Notes: generated from the letters alone by a model not told the origin. Shown: positions 26,926 to 36,761, counted from the first letter of the stretch. The stretch: 55,231 bases of DNA from an uncultured Veillonellaceae bacterium (GCA_900315615.1 OMZT01000044.1:1-55231), one strand, 5' to 3'. Translations and numbers: made by a program.

Positions 26926-27201
26926 TCAACTACGTTCGTGGCGTGGATGTTCTTCGACGATCGCTATTGCTTTTGCCAGCTCCTCTATGACCTTGGCGCG
27001 GACTGAGAAATCCATCGAACCGCTACGCGCTATTACGTCACCTCTATCCGTCGATACATAGCGCGGCGGAAGGTTGTTCAGTGCTATAGCCATGATATCC
27101 ATCTTGCATTGGTCGCAGTTGCAACACCTTGGATATCTCTTCAGTACATCGTCAAGCATACTGCTTACAGAATCCTCCATAAGGTTCTTCACTTTCAGCA
27201 C
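26926..27201 (-). CDS. ComFB-family protein
   Basis: The 91-residue protein matches the late-competence ComFB family: NLMEDSVSSMLDDVLKRYP, then four cysteines in CCNCDQC (26, 27, 29, 32), then MAIALNNLPPRYV. The cysteines probably bind zinc. In Bacillus comFB lies in the comF operon and is dispensable for uptake; some cyanobacterial relatives bind cyclic dinucleotides. Here it is alone, downstream of an ABC transporter. GTG start. Confidence 0.85.
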   Translation of the reverse strand: MLKVKNLMEDSVSSMLDDVLKRYPRCCNCDQCKMDIMAIALNNLPPRYVSTDRGDVIARSGSMDFSVRAKVIEELAKAIAIVEEHPRHERS

Positions 27202-27225
27202 ACGAATGCCTCCCCTTCTTACATA

Positions 27226-28020
27226 TCAACGTTTACCTGCATACTGCCACGCACATACATGCTTCTCTATGAAGTCGATGGATGCAAACAGCAGCAGACC
27301 TATGACGCTCAAGACCACGATTCCCGCGTACATATCAAGATAATTCACACGCAGCCACGCGTCCATTATGAAATATCCCATACCATACTCCGTGCCGTAT
27401 GTCTCCGTGAAAAACAGCACAGAGATAGCTGTAGCCATAGCCACGCGCACGGCGGTAATGAATTTAGGCAGCACCGCCGGCCAGAGTACATCACTGAATA
27501 TACTGCCGAAGCTCGCTCCGAGCGATCGAAAAACATAGTATGTTTCCTCTGGAATTGCCCGTATCGAATCCCTGACGGCAACTGTTACCTGAAATACTAT
27601 TATAAGGAAGATCATCAATACCTTTGATATTTCCCCCACTCCACATAATAACATAAGTATGGGTAAAAGTGCAATCTTTGGCACAGGATATAAAAGGTAT
27701 ACTATCGGCGCAAGGAATTTATCAACGGTTTTTACATATCCCATGACAAGGCCGAGCGGATACCCGATCCCGACCGCCGCGACAAGACCTGCTGCGATAC
27801 GCCATAAGCTAAGTCCGGCATGCGCAGCTATATCGCCAGAGAAGATGAGACCCAATCGCTCGAAAACCTTCAACGGCCTCGGCACTATCGGTGCGTCCAT
27901 CATAACAGCAACTCCCTGCCATAAGATGAGCAATACAACAGCTGCAATGGCGGCTGTCAGCAATGGTCTAAGCCACCCCGGCAGCATCCTTGTATATTTT
28001 CTCATGTTCATATACATCAT
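27226..28020 (-). CDS. ABC transporter permease (SsuC/TauC type)
   Basis: The 264-residue membrane protein has about six hydrophobic segments and the family coupling loop EETYYVFRSLGAS with FWPAVLPKF-like text. It belongs to the nitrate/sulfonate/taurine or pyrimidine-precursor permease family. Its start overlaps the ATPase stop by four bases. The substrate cannot be told from the permease. Confidence 0.9.
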   Translation of the reverse strand: MMYMNMRKYTRMLPGWLRPLLTAAIAAVVLLILWQGVAVMMDAPIVPRPLKVFERLGLIFSGDIAAHAGLSLWRIAAGLVAAVGIGYPLGLVMGYVKTVDKFLAPIVYLLYPVPKIALLPILMLLCGVGEISKVLMIFLIIVFQVTVAVRDSIRAIPEETYYVFRSLGASFGSIFSDVLWPAVLPKFITAVRVAMATAISVLFFTETYGTEYGMGYFIMDAWLRVNYLDMYAGIVVLSVIGLLLFASIDFIEKHVCAWQYAGKR

Positions 28021-28769
28021 GAAGCTGCCTTCTTTATCAATCCACGCAATCTGCTGCTCATCGCAAGAAATTCCTCCCCATCGCGTGCTTTCCTGTATCC
28101 AAACAATGGATTATCAATTTGTTCAAGTATCCTTCCACCACGAGCAGACAGCACCACTATCTTCTGTCCTAAGTAAATCGCTTCGTCTACGTAATGTGTA
28201 ACCAAGAGCGTCGTCACGTGACCGGAATTCCATAGTGAAAGGAATACGTCCTGCATTTCATCCCGAGTTATCGCATCTAGTGCAGAAAAAGGTTCGTCCA
28301 TCAAGAGTACATCAGGGCTCAAGAGGAATGCGCGTGCCAGTGCCGCCCTCTGCTGCTGGCCTCCTGATAGTTCTCCAGGATACCTGTTGCCAAGGTCACC
28401 AATCCCAAGTCGATTTTTTATATTTTCCACTGCTGCAGAATCTGCCTTCGTTCCATACTTCACGCGTATGCCTAGGGCTATATTCTCGTCGACCGTCCTC
28501 CATGGAAGAAGTCCGTAGCTTTGCGGCATATAGCCTATACGCTGCGATTTCGGGTCTGTAGGCTTCCCGCCTACCATGACCTTCCCGCTATCAAGATGTA
28601 TCAGATCTGCCGCTGCCTTCAGTAACGTCGACTTGCCGCACCCAGATGGTCCGATGATGGCACATGTTGAGCCTGCCGGCACAGCTAACGAAAAATCACA
28701 AACCACATGATCTGCCACACCGGGATACCTTACAGATACATGCTGATATTCCAAAGCCGCACCACTCAT
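28017..28769 (-). CDS. ABC transporter ATP-binding protein (SsuB/TauB type)
   Basis: The 250-residue ATPase has Walker A GPSGCGKST (40-48), signature LSGGQQQR and Walker B LLMDEPFSALD, followed by the H-loop in LVTHYVDEAIYL. It energises uptake with the neighbouring permease and binding protein. It overlaps the genes on both sides by four bases, showing strict coupling. Confidence 0.95.
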   Translation of the reverse strand: MSGAALEYQHVSVRYPGVADHVVCDFSLAVPAGSTCAIIGPSGCGKSTLLKAAADLIHLDSGKVMVGGKPTDPKSQRIGYMPQSYGLLPWRTVDENIALGIRVKYGTKADSAAVENIKNRLGIGDLGNRYPGELSGGQQQRAALARAFLLSPDVLLMDEPFSALDAITRDEMQDVFLSLWNSGHVTTLLVTHYVDEAIYLGQKIVVLSARGGRILEQIDNPLFGYRKARDGEEFLAMSSRLRGLIKKAAS

Positions 28770-29704
28770 TTAGCTATCACATCCGAGACGATATCATTAT
28801 ATCCGAAGCTGCTCTTTACGAGCCCCTTCTTAATAAGCCAGCTCATGCATGCCGAGATATCCTCTTCATTAGGGAGTACGGCCTCACGGTACTTAGGCAG
28901 GACAAGTGCTGAGCGAGACGCTGGTGGGAATCCGCCCTTCTCTATCACGATGTCCATATACTCTTCAGGCGGAGTCTCATTCAGGTAATGCACAGCCTTG
29001 TTATATGCACGGTAAAAAGCCTGTATTTCTGCCTTCTTGCCAGAAACGGCCTTTTCTGTAAACATCACGACGCCTGGATTTATGCCCATCTCTTTCGCGC
29101 TCGTCACGCTGACACAGCCATTAGACATCGCAATGCTATCCATCGGCTCTGGGAGCGTTGCAGCTGTCAGCTTTCCACTCTGCAGCATTTCAAGACGTGC
29201 TGGGATCTGCGGTATAGCGACCTTGTTTATGCTGTCCGGCTTCATGCCCGCCTTCTCTAATATCCTGTCTGTTACATACTCGATTATCGTGTTCTTGGAT
29301 ACGGCAACGTCTTTACCGGCAAGCATCTTAGGATCCTTGGTGCCAGCTGCCTTCCCGGCAACGAGTCTATAGTCGCCGTCTGTAGCAGAGGTCACCTTCA
29401 CATCAAAGCCGCCGTCCTTAGCAAACCCCACGGCAAGCAGGTCAGACACTGCGCCATCGAGATTACCGCTCTGCAGTGCTGAGTCCCTGTCCATAGCGCT
29501 CTTGAACTGCTGGAGGTCAACCTTCAGTCCTTCTTCCGCGAAATATCCCTTTTCCTGGGCTATTATGAACGGTAACGAGCATGTATCTGGCATCAATCCT
29601 ACCTTCAGCTCGCTCAGCTTCTCATCATGGTGACCGCAGCCAGCAGCTGTCGCAACCATGAGTACTGCTGCTAAAAGTGCAAGAAAACTTTTGAACTTGT
29701 TCAT
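28766..29704 (-). CDS. ABC transporter substrate-binding lipoprotein (NMT1/THI5-like)
   Basis: The 312-residue protein starts at the ATG 29704 (GGAGGG upstream). It has a lipoprotein signal ending ATAAGC with Cys23 as the lipidation site. The fold motifs LSELKVGLMPDTCSLPFIIA, KGYFAEEGLKVDLQQF and SALQSGNLDGAVSD are typical of the SsuA/THI5-like group for sulfonates, nitrate or thiamine-precursor pyrimidines. No TPP riboswitch or sulfur gene is nearby, so the substrate stays open. Confidence 0.88.
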   Translation of the reverse strand: MNKFKSFLALLAAVLMVATAAGCGHHDEKLSELKVGLMPDTCSLPFIIAQEKGYFAEEGLKVDLQQFKSAMDRDSALQSGNLDGAVSDLLAVGFAKDGGFDVKVTSATDGDYRLVAGKAAGTKDPKMLAGKDVAVSKNTIIEYVTDRILEKAGMKPDSINKVAIPQIPARLEMLQSGKLTAATLPEPMDSIAMSNGCVSVTSAKEMGINPGVVMFTEKAVSGKKAEIQAFYRAYNKAVHYLNETPPEEYMDIVIEKGGFPPASRSALVLPKYREAVLPNEEDISACMSWLIKKGLVKSSFGYNDIVSDVIAK

Positions 29705-29725
29705 ATACAAAACGTCCCTCCATAA

Positions 29726-30496
29726 TCACCTGAACATATCGGTAAAAGACTTAGCACCATCGCCAACATATCGAAACAGGCGATTTATCGTGCCCTCATT
29801 CTCATGATATGCCTTCTCTGCGGCAGCCCTCGTCTCAGACGCTTGCTGCTTGAGCTGCTGTGCTTCACCTATCTTCTTATTTACGTTGTCGAGCATTTCC
29901 TGCGCATCTGACAGTGCTGCGTCCAACTCACCAGACTCGCTTCCATTCTTTGCCTGAGCAGCCTTATTCGATGACGCGGCATCGCTAAGCTTCTTATCTC
30001 GTCCAGTGATCTTATCCCTTATCTTTTCCAAAGCCGAACGCCCATCCGTTTCTTGACGGATCCCATCGGCGTCATTCTGCAGGCTTCCCCTCTGCTCAGC
30101 AAGTCTTTTTCTCTTCGCTTCGAGCTCAGCCTTCTTCTGCTCTAGTTCCTTCTTTTTCGCTGAGAGCTCAGACTCCCTCTTGCCTATCTCGCTCTCACGC
30201 CGTTGCAATTCATATTTGGAATGCAAAGCATCGTTCTCGGCCAATTGCTCTTTGTCATGCACATAGCCTGTGACACCGAATCCAACTATCAATGCCGCAG
30301 CAAACACACCTGCCAATATCATCAACCTTTTACGCTTCCTGCTCTTTGCATTTGACGTGTTTATAGGCTGGCTCGATGGGTGGTTACCCTTCGCCGGTGG
30401 CAGTTCGCGTACACCATGAGTTTTCGTGCGCATGATGACCGTCTTATCCATATCCTCATGACGCAGTTCCTGCGTATCATCAAGCTTCATAGCCAT
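29726..30496 (-). CDS. Single-pass membrane protein with long coiled coil
   Basis: From the ATG at 30496 (GGAGGC upstream) the protein has 256 residues: a cytoplasmic basic N-terminus with MDKTVIMRTK, a transmembrane helix (LMILAGVFAAALIVGFGVTG, about 57-76), and a long extracytoplasmic coiled coil rich in Glu, Lys and Arg (SELSAKKKELEQKKAELEAK). I recognise no enzyme domain. It may be a scaffold or envelope spacer. It lies upstream of the ABC operon with a 21-base gap and could be cotranscribed. Confidence 0.7.
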   Translation of the reverse strand: MAMKLDDTQELRHEDMDKTVIMRTKTHGVRELPPAKGNHPSSQPINTSNAKSRKRKRLMILAGVFAAALIVGFGVTGYVHDKEQLAENDALHSKYELQRRESEIGKRESELSAKKKELEQKKAELEAKRKRLAEQRGSLQNDADGIRQETDGRSALEKIRDKITGRDKKLSDAASSNKAAQAKNGSESGELDAALSDAQEMLDNVNKKIGEAQQLKQQASETRAAAEKAYHENEGTINRLFRYVGDGAKSFTDMFR

Positions 30497-30652
30497 TATG
30501 CCTCCGATAAATATACCCAACTACCATAACATACATCGTCCATTCTACATCAAAAACATCATACAGGCAACTGCCCAAAATGTGTTTATTTTATCGCGGT
30601 ATAGGATATCTGGCTCTGCTGCCATCTTCTTATGAAATGACTCACTTCATAC

Positions 30653-30681
30653 TTGATAAGCCACCGTATCCCTGCTAAACT
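30653..30681 (+). promoter_or_regulatory. Predicted promoter of tmcAL
   Basis: TTGATA (30653-30658) and TAAACT (30676-30681) have a 17-base spacer. The start site would fall almost on the GGGGGG ribosome site, so the leader would be very short. Confidence 0.45.
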
Positions 30682-30700
30682 GCATTACGGGGGGATTACG

Positions 30701-31957
30701 ATGATCGATTGCACGGCTATCATAGCCGAATATAACCCGTTTCATAACGGTCATGCATATCAGATAAAAAAAGCCAAGGAGCTTACGGGAAATGCACCTG
30801 TAATCATACTTATGAGTGGCAGCTTCACAGAGCGTGGAAGCTCAGCTATCCTAAGCAAATGGTCGCGCGCAAAGGCCGCTATCATGAATGGCGCAGACAT
30901 AGTCATAGAGCTGCCGTTCTGCTTTGCCGTACGGAGCGCAGAGCATTTTGCACGTGGCGGCATACAGCTTCTTTCAAAATTAGGTATCCGTGGTAAGCTC
31001 GCATTTGGTATAGAGGGAGATGATCCAGACCTTCCCCACTCATTGCAGCGGGCCGCATCTGCCTCTGAGGATGCTATATCACCCATACTGAGATCTCATC
31101 TTAAGCGAGGTGCCAGCTACGGCGCTGCACGTGCCGCTGCACTCGCCTCCATCTCCGGCGCATCCTCCTCATCATTACGTATGCCGAATAATATACTCGC
31201 AGTCGAATATCTTCGTGCGTTGCGCGGCTCTAGATTTTCCCCACTGATGATAAAGCGAATAGGTGCAGGGTATTCATCAGAATCTATTACTCCTTCACCT
31301 GAAAGTGGTGATATACCTTCAGGTTTTCAAAGTGCCGCCGCCATACGCGCCGAGCTATTGAAGCCTCATCCTGACAAGCATTCTCTCAGGGCTTCAATGC
31401 CGGTCGCCTCTATAGAATCATTGAGGAAGTCCACCTCATTCCCAGACGATGATCTCCTCCTACGCCCATTCATAGCACGGCTCCTTACGATACAGATGTC
31501 TAAGATACAGTCCATATATGGCATACGCGAAGGTCTGGAAAACCGCTTCCTGAAACAGCTACGCGACGCAAAAGATCTCACGTCCTTGCTCGATAGCATG
31601 GAAACAAGGCGTTATCCGATCTCCATGCTTCGCCGTGAGATCCTTTATATACTTTTAGGAATCACTCGCGATGAAATGCATACCTTTGACGATGAGGGGC
31701 CTCTCTACGCCCGTCTCCTTGCCTGCAGTAAAAATGGCCGTGTGATCCTTCATACGATCAGCAAAGCCTCATCTATCCCTCTGATATCAAAAACCGGCTC
31801 ATATATCAAGAGCCGGTCTGTGCATATGCAGCATGAGCTCAGCTTACTGCAGCGTATGCTTAAATACGATATTCTCGCAACTGATCTCAGGGCAGCGCTT
31901 ATGTCTCCCCCAGGACGTCAGGGAGAAGATTTCCTGACATCACCATACTTCTACTGA
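30701..31957 (+). CDS. tmcAL: tRNA(Met) cytidine acetate ligase TmcAL
   Basis: Acetylates C34 of elongator tRNA-Met using acetate and ATP, a nucleotidyltransferase-fold enzyme in Firmicutes. The 418-residue protein has AEYNPFHNGHAYQI near the N-terminus (HxGH-type site), MSGSFTERGSSAILSKWSRA, and NNILAVEYLRAL. The start at 30701 follows GGGGGG; the upstream frame has no support. It is the only gene on this strand here and converges with glmM, ten bases apart. Confidence 0.92.
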   Translation: MIDCTAIIAEYNPFHNGHAYQIKKAKELTGNAPVIILMSGSFTERGSSAILSKWSRAKAAIMNGADIVIELPFCFAVRSAEHFARGGIQLLSKLGIRGKLAFGIEGDDPDLPHSLQRAASASEDAISPILRSHLKRGASYGAARAAALASISGASSSSLRMPNNILAVEYLRALRGSRFSPLMIKRIGAGYSSESITPSPESGDIPSGFQSAAAIRAELLKPHPDKHSLRASMPVASIESLRKSTSFPDDDLLLRPFIARLLTIQMSKIQSIYGIREGLENRFLKQLRDAKDLTSLLDSMETRRYPISMLRREILYILLGITRDEMHTFDDEGPLYARLLACSKNGRVILHTISKASSIPLISKTGSYIKSRSVHMQHELSLLQRMLKYDILATDLRAALMSPPGRQGEDFLTSPYFY

Positions 31958-31967
31958 ATATTTATCT

Positions 31968-33314
31968 TCAGCCCTGCACTTTCTTGACGACAGCTGCTAT
32001 CTTCTGGCAGATGTCATTGAGCTGATCCTGATCCGGTCCCTCTGCCATAACACGTATCAACTGTTCCGTGCCAGATGGGCGAACAAGCACGCGTCCATCG
32101 GCACCGAGCTCCTTTTCTCCGGCTTCTATTGCAGCCTTTATCTCATCGCTGTCTTCCCAGCCTTCTTTGTTTTTGACATTCACATTCACCAAAAGCTGAG
32201 GATAAGTCTTCATGAGCGCCGTAAGTTCTGAAGCCTTCTTGCCGCTGCGCTTCAACGATGACAGGACCTGTACAGCCGTGATCGGCCCATCACCCGTCGT
32301 ACTGAAATCCGTGAATATGATATGACCGGACTGCTCCCCACCAAGCTTGTATCCGTTCTTGAGCATGTTTTCCAGTACATAGCGGTCGCCGACCTGCGTT
32401 ATTTCGGCTCTGCCACCCGCTGCCTTTATGGCCTTATGGAAACCGATATTCGCCATGACTGTTGTCACGACCGTATTATGTGTGAGCGTGCCAGCCTTCA
32501 TCATCTCCATGCCGCAGAGGACGAGGATATGATCACCGTCTATAACCTGTCCTTTCTCATCTACGCACAGGCAGCGATCAGCGTCACCATCAAAAGCGAT
32601 TCCTATATCGGCCTTATGGTCTACGACCTCCTTCTGAAGCATCTCAAGATGCGTAGAGCCGCACTCCTTATTGATATTCGTACCGTCAGGGCTGGCATTT
32701 ATGACGAATACATCTGCGCCCAGTTTCCTGAGTATATAAGGGCCTATTTGATAAGATGCACCATTTGCACAGTCAAGCACAATCTTCATCCCATCGAAGC
32801 GTTCCTTTGTCGTCGCACACACAAACTCACCATATTCATGTATCATATCGCGGCGATCATGTACTATCCCGATACGTCCGCCCAGAGCCCTCGGCAAGTC
32901 ATCCCCATTTTCAATCTTGTGCACTATCGCTTCAAGCTCGTCCTCGACAGCGTCTGGAAGCTTATATCCATCACCGCCGAAGAATTTTATGCCATTATCT
33001 TGGAACGGATTATGTGAAGCAGAAATCACGATACCTGCATTCGCATTGAAATGCTTTGCAAGGTGTGCTATAGCCGGCGTAGGTATGACACCGCAGATGA
33101 CGGCTTTGCCACCTGCAGAGCATATACCGGCCGCTAACGCCGACTCGAACAGCTGTCCTGAAAGGCGCGTATCACGCCCTATGAGTATCATGGGCTGTTC
33201 GTCATTCCTGCCAAAATATAGCGTTGCAGCTCTTCCGAGCCTATATGCCATCTCCGGCATGAGCACCTTATTTGCTTCTCCGCGAACCCCGTCCGTACCA
33301 AAAAGTCTTGCCAT
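31968..33314 (-). CDS. glmM: Phosphoglucosamine mutase GlmM
   Basis: Interconverts glucosamine-6-phosphate and glucosamine-1-phosphate for peptidoglycan precursor synthesis. The 448-residue protein has MARLFGTDGVRGEAN, the active-site serine Ser100 in SASHNPF, the metal loop DGDADRCL and the phosphate loop RPSGTEQLIRVMAEG. Linkage to cdaA and cdaR is widely conserved; GlmM also inhibits CdaA in several Firmicutes. Confidence 0.97.
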   Translation of the reverse strand: MARLFGTDGVRGEANKVLMPEMAYRLGRAATLYFGRNDEQPMILIGRDTRLSGQLFESALAAGICSAGGKAVICGVIPTPAIAHLAKHFNANAGIVISASHNPFQDNGIKFFGGDGYKLPDAVEDELEAIVHKIENGDDLPRALGGRIGIVHDRRDMIHEYGEFVCATTKERFDGMKIVLDCANGASYQIGPYILRKLGADVFVINASPDGTNINKECGSTHLEMLQKEVVDHKADIGIAFDGDADRCLCVDEKGQVIDGDHILVLCGMEMMKAGTLTHNTVVTTVMANIGFHKAIKAAGGRAEITQVGDRYVLENMLKNGYKLGGEQSGHIIFTDFSTTGDGPITAVQVLSSLKRSGKKASELTALMKTYPQLLVNVNVKNKEGWEDSDEIKAAIEAGEKELGADGRVLVRPSGTEQLIRVMAEGPDQDQLNDICQKIAAVVKKVQG

Positions 33315-33361
33315 TATATAATCCTCCTGATCAGATATCTATTACAGAAAGGACTGATAAA

Positions 33362-34966
33362 TCAGCCCATCTTTGCACATTGTCCTATATAAGCGAGAGC
33401 TGCCTTCCTGCCATCACATGCGGCACTCATGATGCCGCCCGCATATCCGGCGCCCTCTCCAGCTGGGTACAGACCATTGACAGCCTGATAGTCCTTCCCG
33501 CGAAGGATTCGGCACGGCGCCGACGACCTGGCCTCAACGCCTGTAAGCACAGCTCCTGGGGCGGCAAAGCCCGATATCTTGCTATCGAATGCCGGAAGAG
33601 CCAGCTGAATCGGAACCGTCACGAACGACGGCAAGCAATGCGTGAGATCTGCTACCCTCGTTCCAGGCTTATAGGTAGGCTCTGTCATGAACTCCCTTGA
33701 GCCATGAAACCCATTTAGGAAATCCCCTACGGTCTCTACCGGGGCGAAATAGTCGCCCCCACCCGACTCAAAAGCTAGCCGTTCTATCTTCCGTTGGAAT
33801 TCCATCCCCGAAAGCACGCCTCTTCCGAAATCATTTGGCGATACTGTAACCAGTATGGCTGAGTTCGCTATTTTCGAGTCCCTATGATATCGGCTCATAC
33901 CATTCGTCACTACGCGACCCTCCTCGGATGCCGCAGCAACCACACTGCCACCCGGGCACATACAGAATGAATACACACCCCTTCCATGCGCCGTATCCTT
34001 ATATGTCAACGCATAATCCGCAACGGGCAGCTCTGGTCTTCCTGCATCGCCTTCATACTGTGCCCGGTCTATCAGCTCCTGTGGATGCTCAATCCTAAGT
34101 CCTACAGCAAACGGCTTAGCCTCCATATCTATACCGCGCTCAAGCAGCATATGATACGTATCACGCGCAGAATGTCCTATGCACAAAAAGACGGCACATG
34201 CAGGTATGCGCTCGGACTCGTTTACGATTATAGCAACTACCTTTCCATCCTTTATCTCAATATCCGTAAGCCTTGAATGAAACCTTACCTCACCGCCAAG
34301 GCGCTTGATTTCTTCCCTTATTCCTCGCACTATTCCAGGAAGCAAATCCGTTCCTATGTGCGGTTTATGCAGGTAAAGTATCTCATCAGGTGCTCCTGCA
34401 GACACAAAATCTTCCAACACTTCATGCATAGCGGGATCGCTTATCCGAGTCGTGAGCTTGCCATCAGAGAATGTGCCGGCACCGCCCTCTCCGAATTGGA
34501 CATTTGTATTCACATCCAGGCTTCCACCGTTCCAAAAGGTAGAAACTGCTTTCATTCGATCCTCTACGCAGGCTCCCCTTTCAAGCACGAGTGGCATAAG
34601 GCCGCCCCGCGCTAACGTCAGAGCTGCAAACATCCCAGCGGGGCCAGTCCCAATGACGATGGGTCGCGGTGTATATAATGGAAGTTTCACATTCTTGATC
34701 GGCTCACGTACCTTGCTCTTTACTATAGATAAATTCTTATCATGATGGAGCCTAGATAAGATCTTTGTCTCACTGATATCTGCTGCGACATCAATGATAT
34801 ACGTAAAGCATATCGGAGCGCCGTGATATCTCCTGGCATCAACGGCTTTTCTGACGATACGCACCTCGCGTACGTGCTTTTCTCCGATATGGAGCTTGCG
34901 TGCTGCTTCTGATCTGAGATCAGTCTCCGCATCAAACGGAACTCTGACATTCCTTATACGGATCAA
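33362..34966 (-). CDS. FAD-dependent dehydrogenase (COG2509 type)
   Basis: The 534-residue flavoprotein has an N-terminal domain of about 90 residues of unknown fold, then the FAD motif IGTGPAGMFAALTLARGG. It also has FGEGGAGTFSDGKL, FCMCPGGSVVAAASEEG and the C-terminal LYPAGEGAGYAGGIMSAA. Such NAD-utilising dehydrogenases are common but uncharacterised. It starts at TTG after GGGGG. It is inserted between cdaR and glmM, which are usually adjacent. Confidence 0.88.
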   Translation of the reverse strand: MIRIRNVRVPFDAETDLRSEAARKLHIGEKHVREVRIVRKAVDARRYHGAPICFTYIIDVAADISETKILSRLHHDKNLSIVKSKVREPIKNVKLPLYTPRPIVIGTGPAGMFAALTLARGGLMPLVLERGACVEDRMKAVSTFWNGGSLDVNTNVQFGEGGAGTFSDGKLTTRISDPAMHEVLEDFVSAGAPDEILYLHKPHIGTDLLPGIVRGIREEIKRLGGEVRFHSRLTDIEIKDGKVVAIIVNESERIPACAVFLCIGHSARDTYHMLLERGIDMEAKPFAVGLRIEHPQELIDRAQYEGDAGRPELPVADYALTYKDTAHGRGVYSFCMCPGGSVVAAASEEGRVVTNGMSRYHRDSKIANSAILVTVSPNDFGRGVLSGMEFQRKIERLAFESGGGDYFAPVETVGDFLNGFHGSREFMTEPTYKPGTRVADLTHCLPSFVTVPIQLALPAFDSKISGFAAPGAVLTGVEARSSAPCRILRGKDYQAVNGLYPAGEGAGYAGGIMSAACDGRKAALAYIGQCAKMG

Positions 34967-34980
34967 CGCCTTACCCCCTA

Positions 34981-35916
34981 TTATTTATTATCTGTCCTGA
35001 CTTCGATACTTACCGTGACATTCCTGTTTGTCACAGTAATGCCATGTGGAAGTGCAAGTTCATAAACACCTTTAGTATTTTTCGTGATTTTCGACAGATC
35101 TATACTCTTTGTGTTGATCGAATCGATATTCTTGAGAATAGATGCCTCACCGGCAATCTCGATTTTGGATGGATCAATACGTACGTTGCCCACCAGATAT
35201 CCTGCTGGAAGATTGCCAGAGAAAACCGGCTTCACGACTACGACCTTCTTGGTCAGGCCGCGCGCAAGTGACACCTCCGCTGTCAATGATGATGGTTCTA
35301 CCTTTACTCCATGTACGGCTTTGCCATCACGATCTACCGCACTCAGAGGCACATCAAGCGTAAAGTCCGAGTCATTCCCCGTAACGCCAACATATCCTAT
35401 GACTCTCGCCACATCGTTTATGAGAGATGCCGGTCCCTCGATAACAACATTCTCAATGGACTGCTCCACACCTGCAACAGTAGATCCAGGTGCCGGCGAG
35501 CCCATAACGATGATATCAGCATGTACCTTCTTCTGGACTATAGGATCCATGTCGACCTCAACCGTATCCGGTGACACGGAAAGAAGCTCAAAGCCCTGCG
35601 GAAGCACGACCTTGACCTTCACATTATGCCGTCCTGCATCGACTCCGTTAAGGTCTATATAAGCTTTAAAGTCCTGCTCCTTTGCAGATACGAATAGCGA
35701 CCTGGGGCCTCTGACGTTCAGCTTGACACTATTCTCCATATAAGATATCTGATAGCCCTCAGGTTCGTTCTCCACCGCGATAGGCACACTGAAGCTTCCA
35801 TCTATAGATGGGTTCTGCTCATTCATAACGAACAGCCATATACCTGCTGCGATTATGAAAGCTATGATCTTAGCTGGCAGGTTCCTGCGGAATATAGAGC
35901 TGATACGTCCCATCAT
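34981..35916 (-). CDS. cdaR: CdaA regulator CdaR (YbbR-domain protein)
   Basis: The 311-residue membrane-anchored protein has one N-terminal transmembrane helix (IIAFIIAAGIWLFVMNEQNP) followed by repeated extracytoplasmic YbbR beta domains (about 30-300). CdaR binds CdaA and adjusts cyclic-di-AMP synthesis. It starts at ATG 35916, overlapping the cdaA stop by four bases, with GGAGGCGGGGG upstream. Confidence 0.93.
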   Translation of the reverse strand: MMGRISSIFRRNLPAKIIAFIIAAGIWLFVMNEQNPSIDGSFSVPIAVENEPEGYQISYMENSVKLNVRGPRSLFVSAKEQDFKAYIDLNGVDAGRHNVKVKVVLPQGFELLSVSPDTVEVDMDPIVQKKVHADIIVMGSPAPGSTVAGVEQSIENVVIEGPASLINDVARVIGYVGVTGNDSDFTLDVPLSAVDRDGKAVHGVKVEPSSLTAEVSLARGLTKKVVVVKPVFSGNLPAGYLVGNVRIDPSKIEIAGEASILKNIDSINTKSIDLSKITKNTKGVYELALPHGITVTNRNVTVSIEVRTDNK

Positions 35917-36761
35917 TTCCCCCGCCTCCAATTCCTGACCTTATCGCGTAAGCTGTCGTTCTCTCCAGCAAAGATCGGTGTAAGATACTCACGGAGCTTA
36001 GTCGAGTCAAGATGCCTGTCTATATGGCCATCCTCGGCCACAGAGACCGTACCTGTCTCCTCGCTGACCACTACAATGAGTGCATCTGTCTGCTCCGAGA
36101 GGCCGATTGCAGCCCTATGCCGCGTACCAAGCTCCGTTGAAAGGTTGTGATTCTCCGTCAAAGGCAGCAGGCAGCCTGCCGCGACGAGGCGTTTGCCCCT
36201 GATGATCGCAGCTCCATCATGCAATGGCGTGTTAGGGATGAATACATTCATAAGGAAATCTGCCGTAATAAGTCCATCGATCTGTATGCCCGTAGCTATG
36301 ATATCCCCAAGGCCCATCTCTCTCTCAAACACGAGCAATGCGCCAGTCTTGTCATTTGAAAGCCTAAACACCGCCCTATCTAGCTCATTGATAACATACT
36401 GAGCCTCGCTCTCATCCAGGAGGGCATGCTTACCCAGGAATCGCCCCTGGCCAACATGCTCCAGCGTACGGCGAAGCTCAGGCTGAAAGACGATAGGCAA
36501 TGCCACAAACAGCAGTGTCGTGGTTTTTTCCAGCAGCCAATTCACTGCATGGAGATTGAGCCACCCTGTAACAATCATAAGGAAAAGCAATACGAGTATG
36601 CCTTTTGCAAGCGTGATAGCGCGCGTATCCTGGAGCATCTCATACAGCTTGTACAGGATAAGCGCAACGATAGATATGTCTAGTATATCCCATAAGCTTA
36701 TCGTTGCGAGCATTCCCTGCAGAGGCACGGATAACGATGAAAAATTAAATGCACCTGGCAT
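35913..36761 (-). CDS. cdaA: Diadenylate cyclase CdaA
   Basis: Makes cyclic-di-AMP from two ATP. The 282-residue protein has three N-terminal hydrophobic segments (to about residue 93) and the DAC domain with the DGA motif (182-184) and RHR (214-216), both essential in known enzymes. It is the first gene of cdaA-cdaR-FAD-glmM. The messenger controls potassium and osmolyte uptake and cell-wall balance in Firmicutes. Confidence 0.96.
   Translation of the reverse strand: MPGAFNFSSLSVPLQGMLATISLWDILDISIVALILYKLYEMLQDTRAITLAKGILVLLFLMIVTGWLNLHAVNWLLEKTTTLLFVALPIVFQPELRRTLEHVGQGRFLGKHALLDESEAQYVINELDRAVFRLSNDKTGALLVFEREMGLGDIIATGIQIDGLITADFLMNVFIPNTPLHDGAAIIRGKRLVAAGCLLPLTENHNLSTELGTRHRAAIGLSEQTDALIVVVSEETGTVSVAEDGHIDRHLDSTKLREYLTPIFAGENDSLRDKVRNWRRGK

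Noticed and set aside
29705-30700. TPP riboswitch for the ABC uptake system
   Set aside because: No CTGAGA or ACCTGA-type core occurs upstream of the binding-protein gene.
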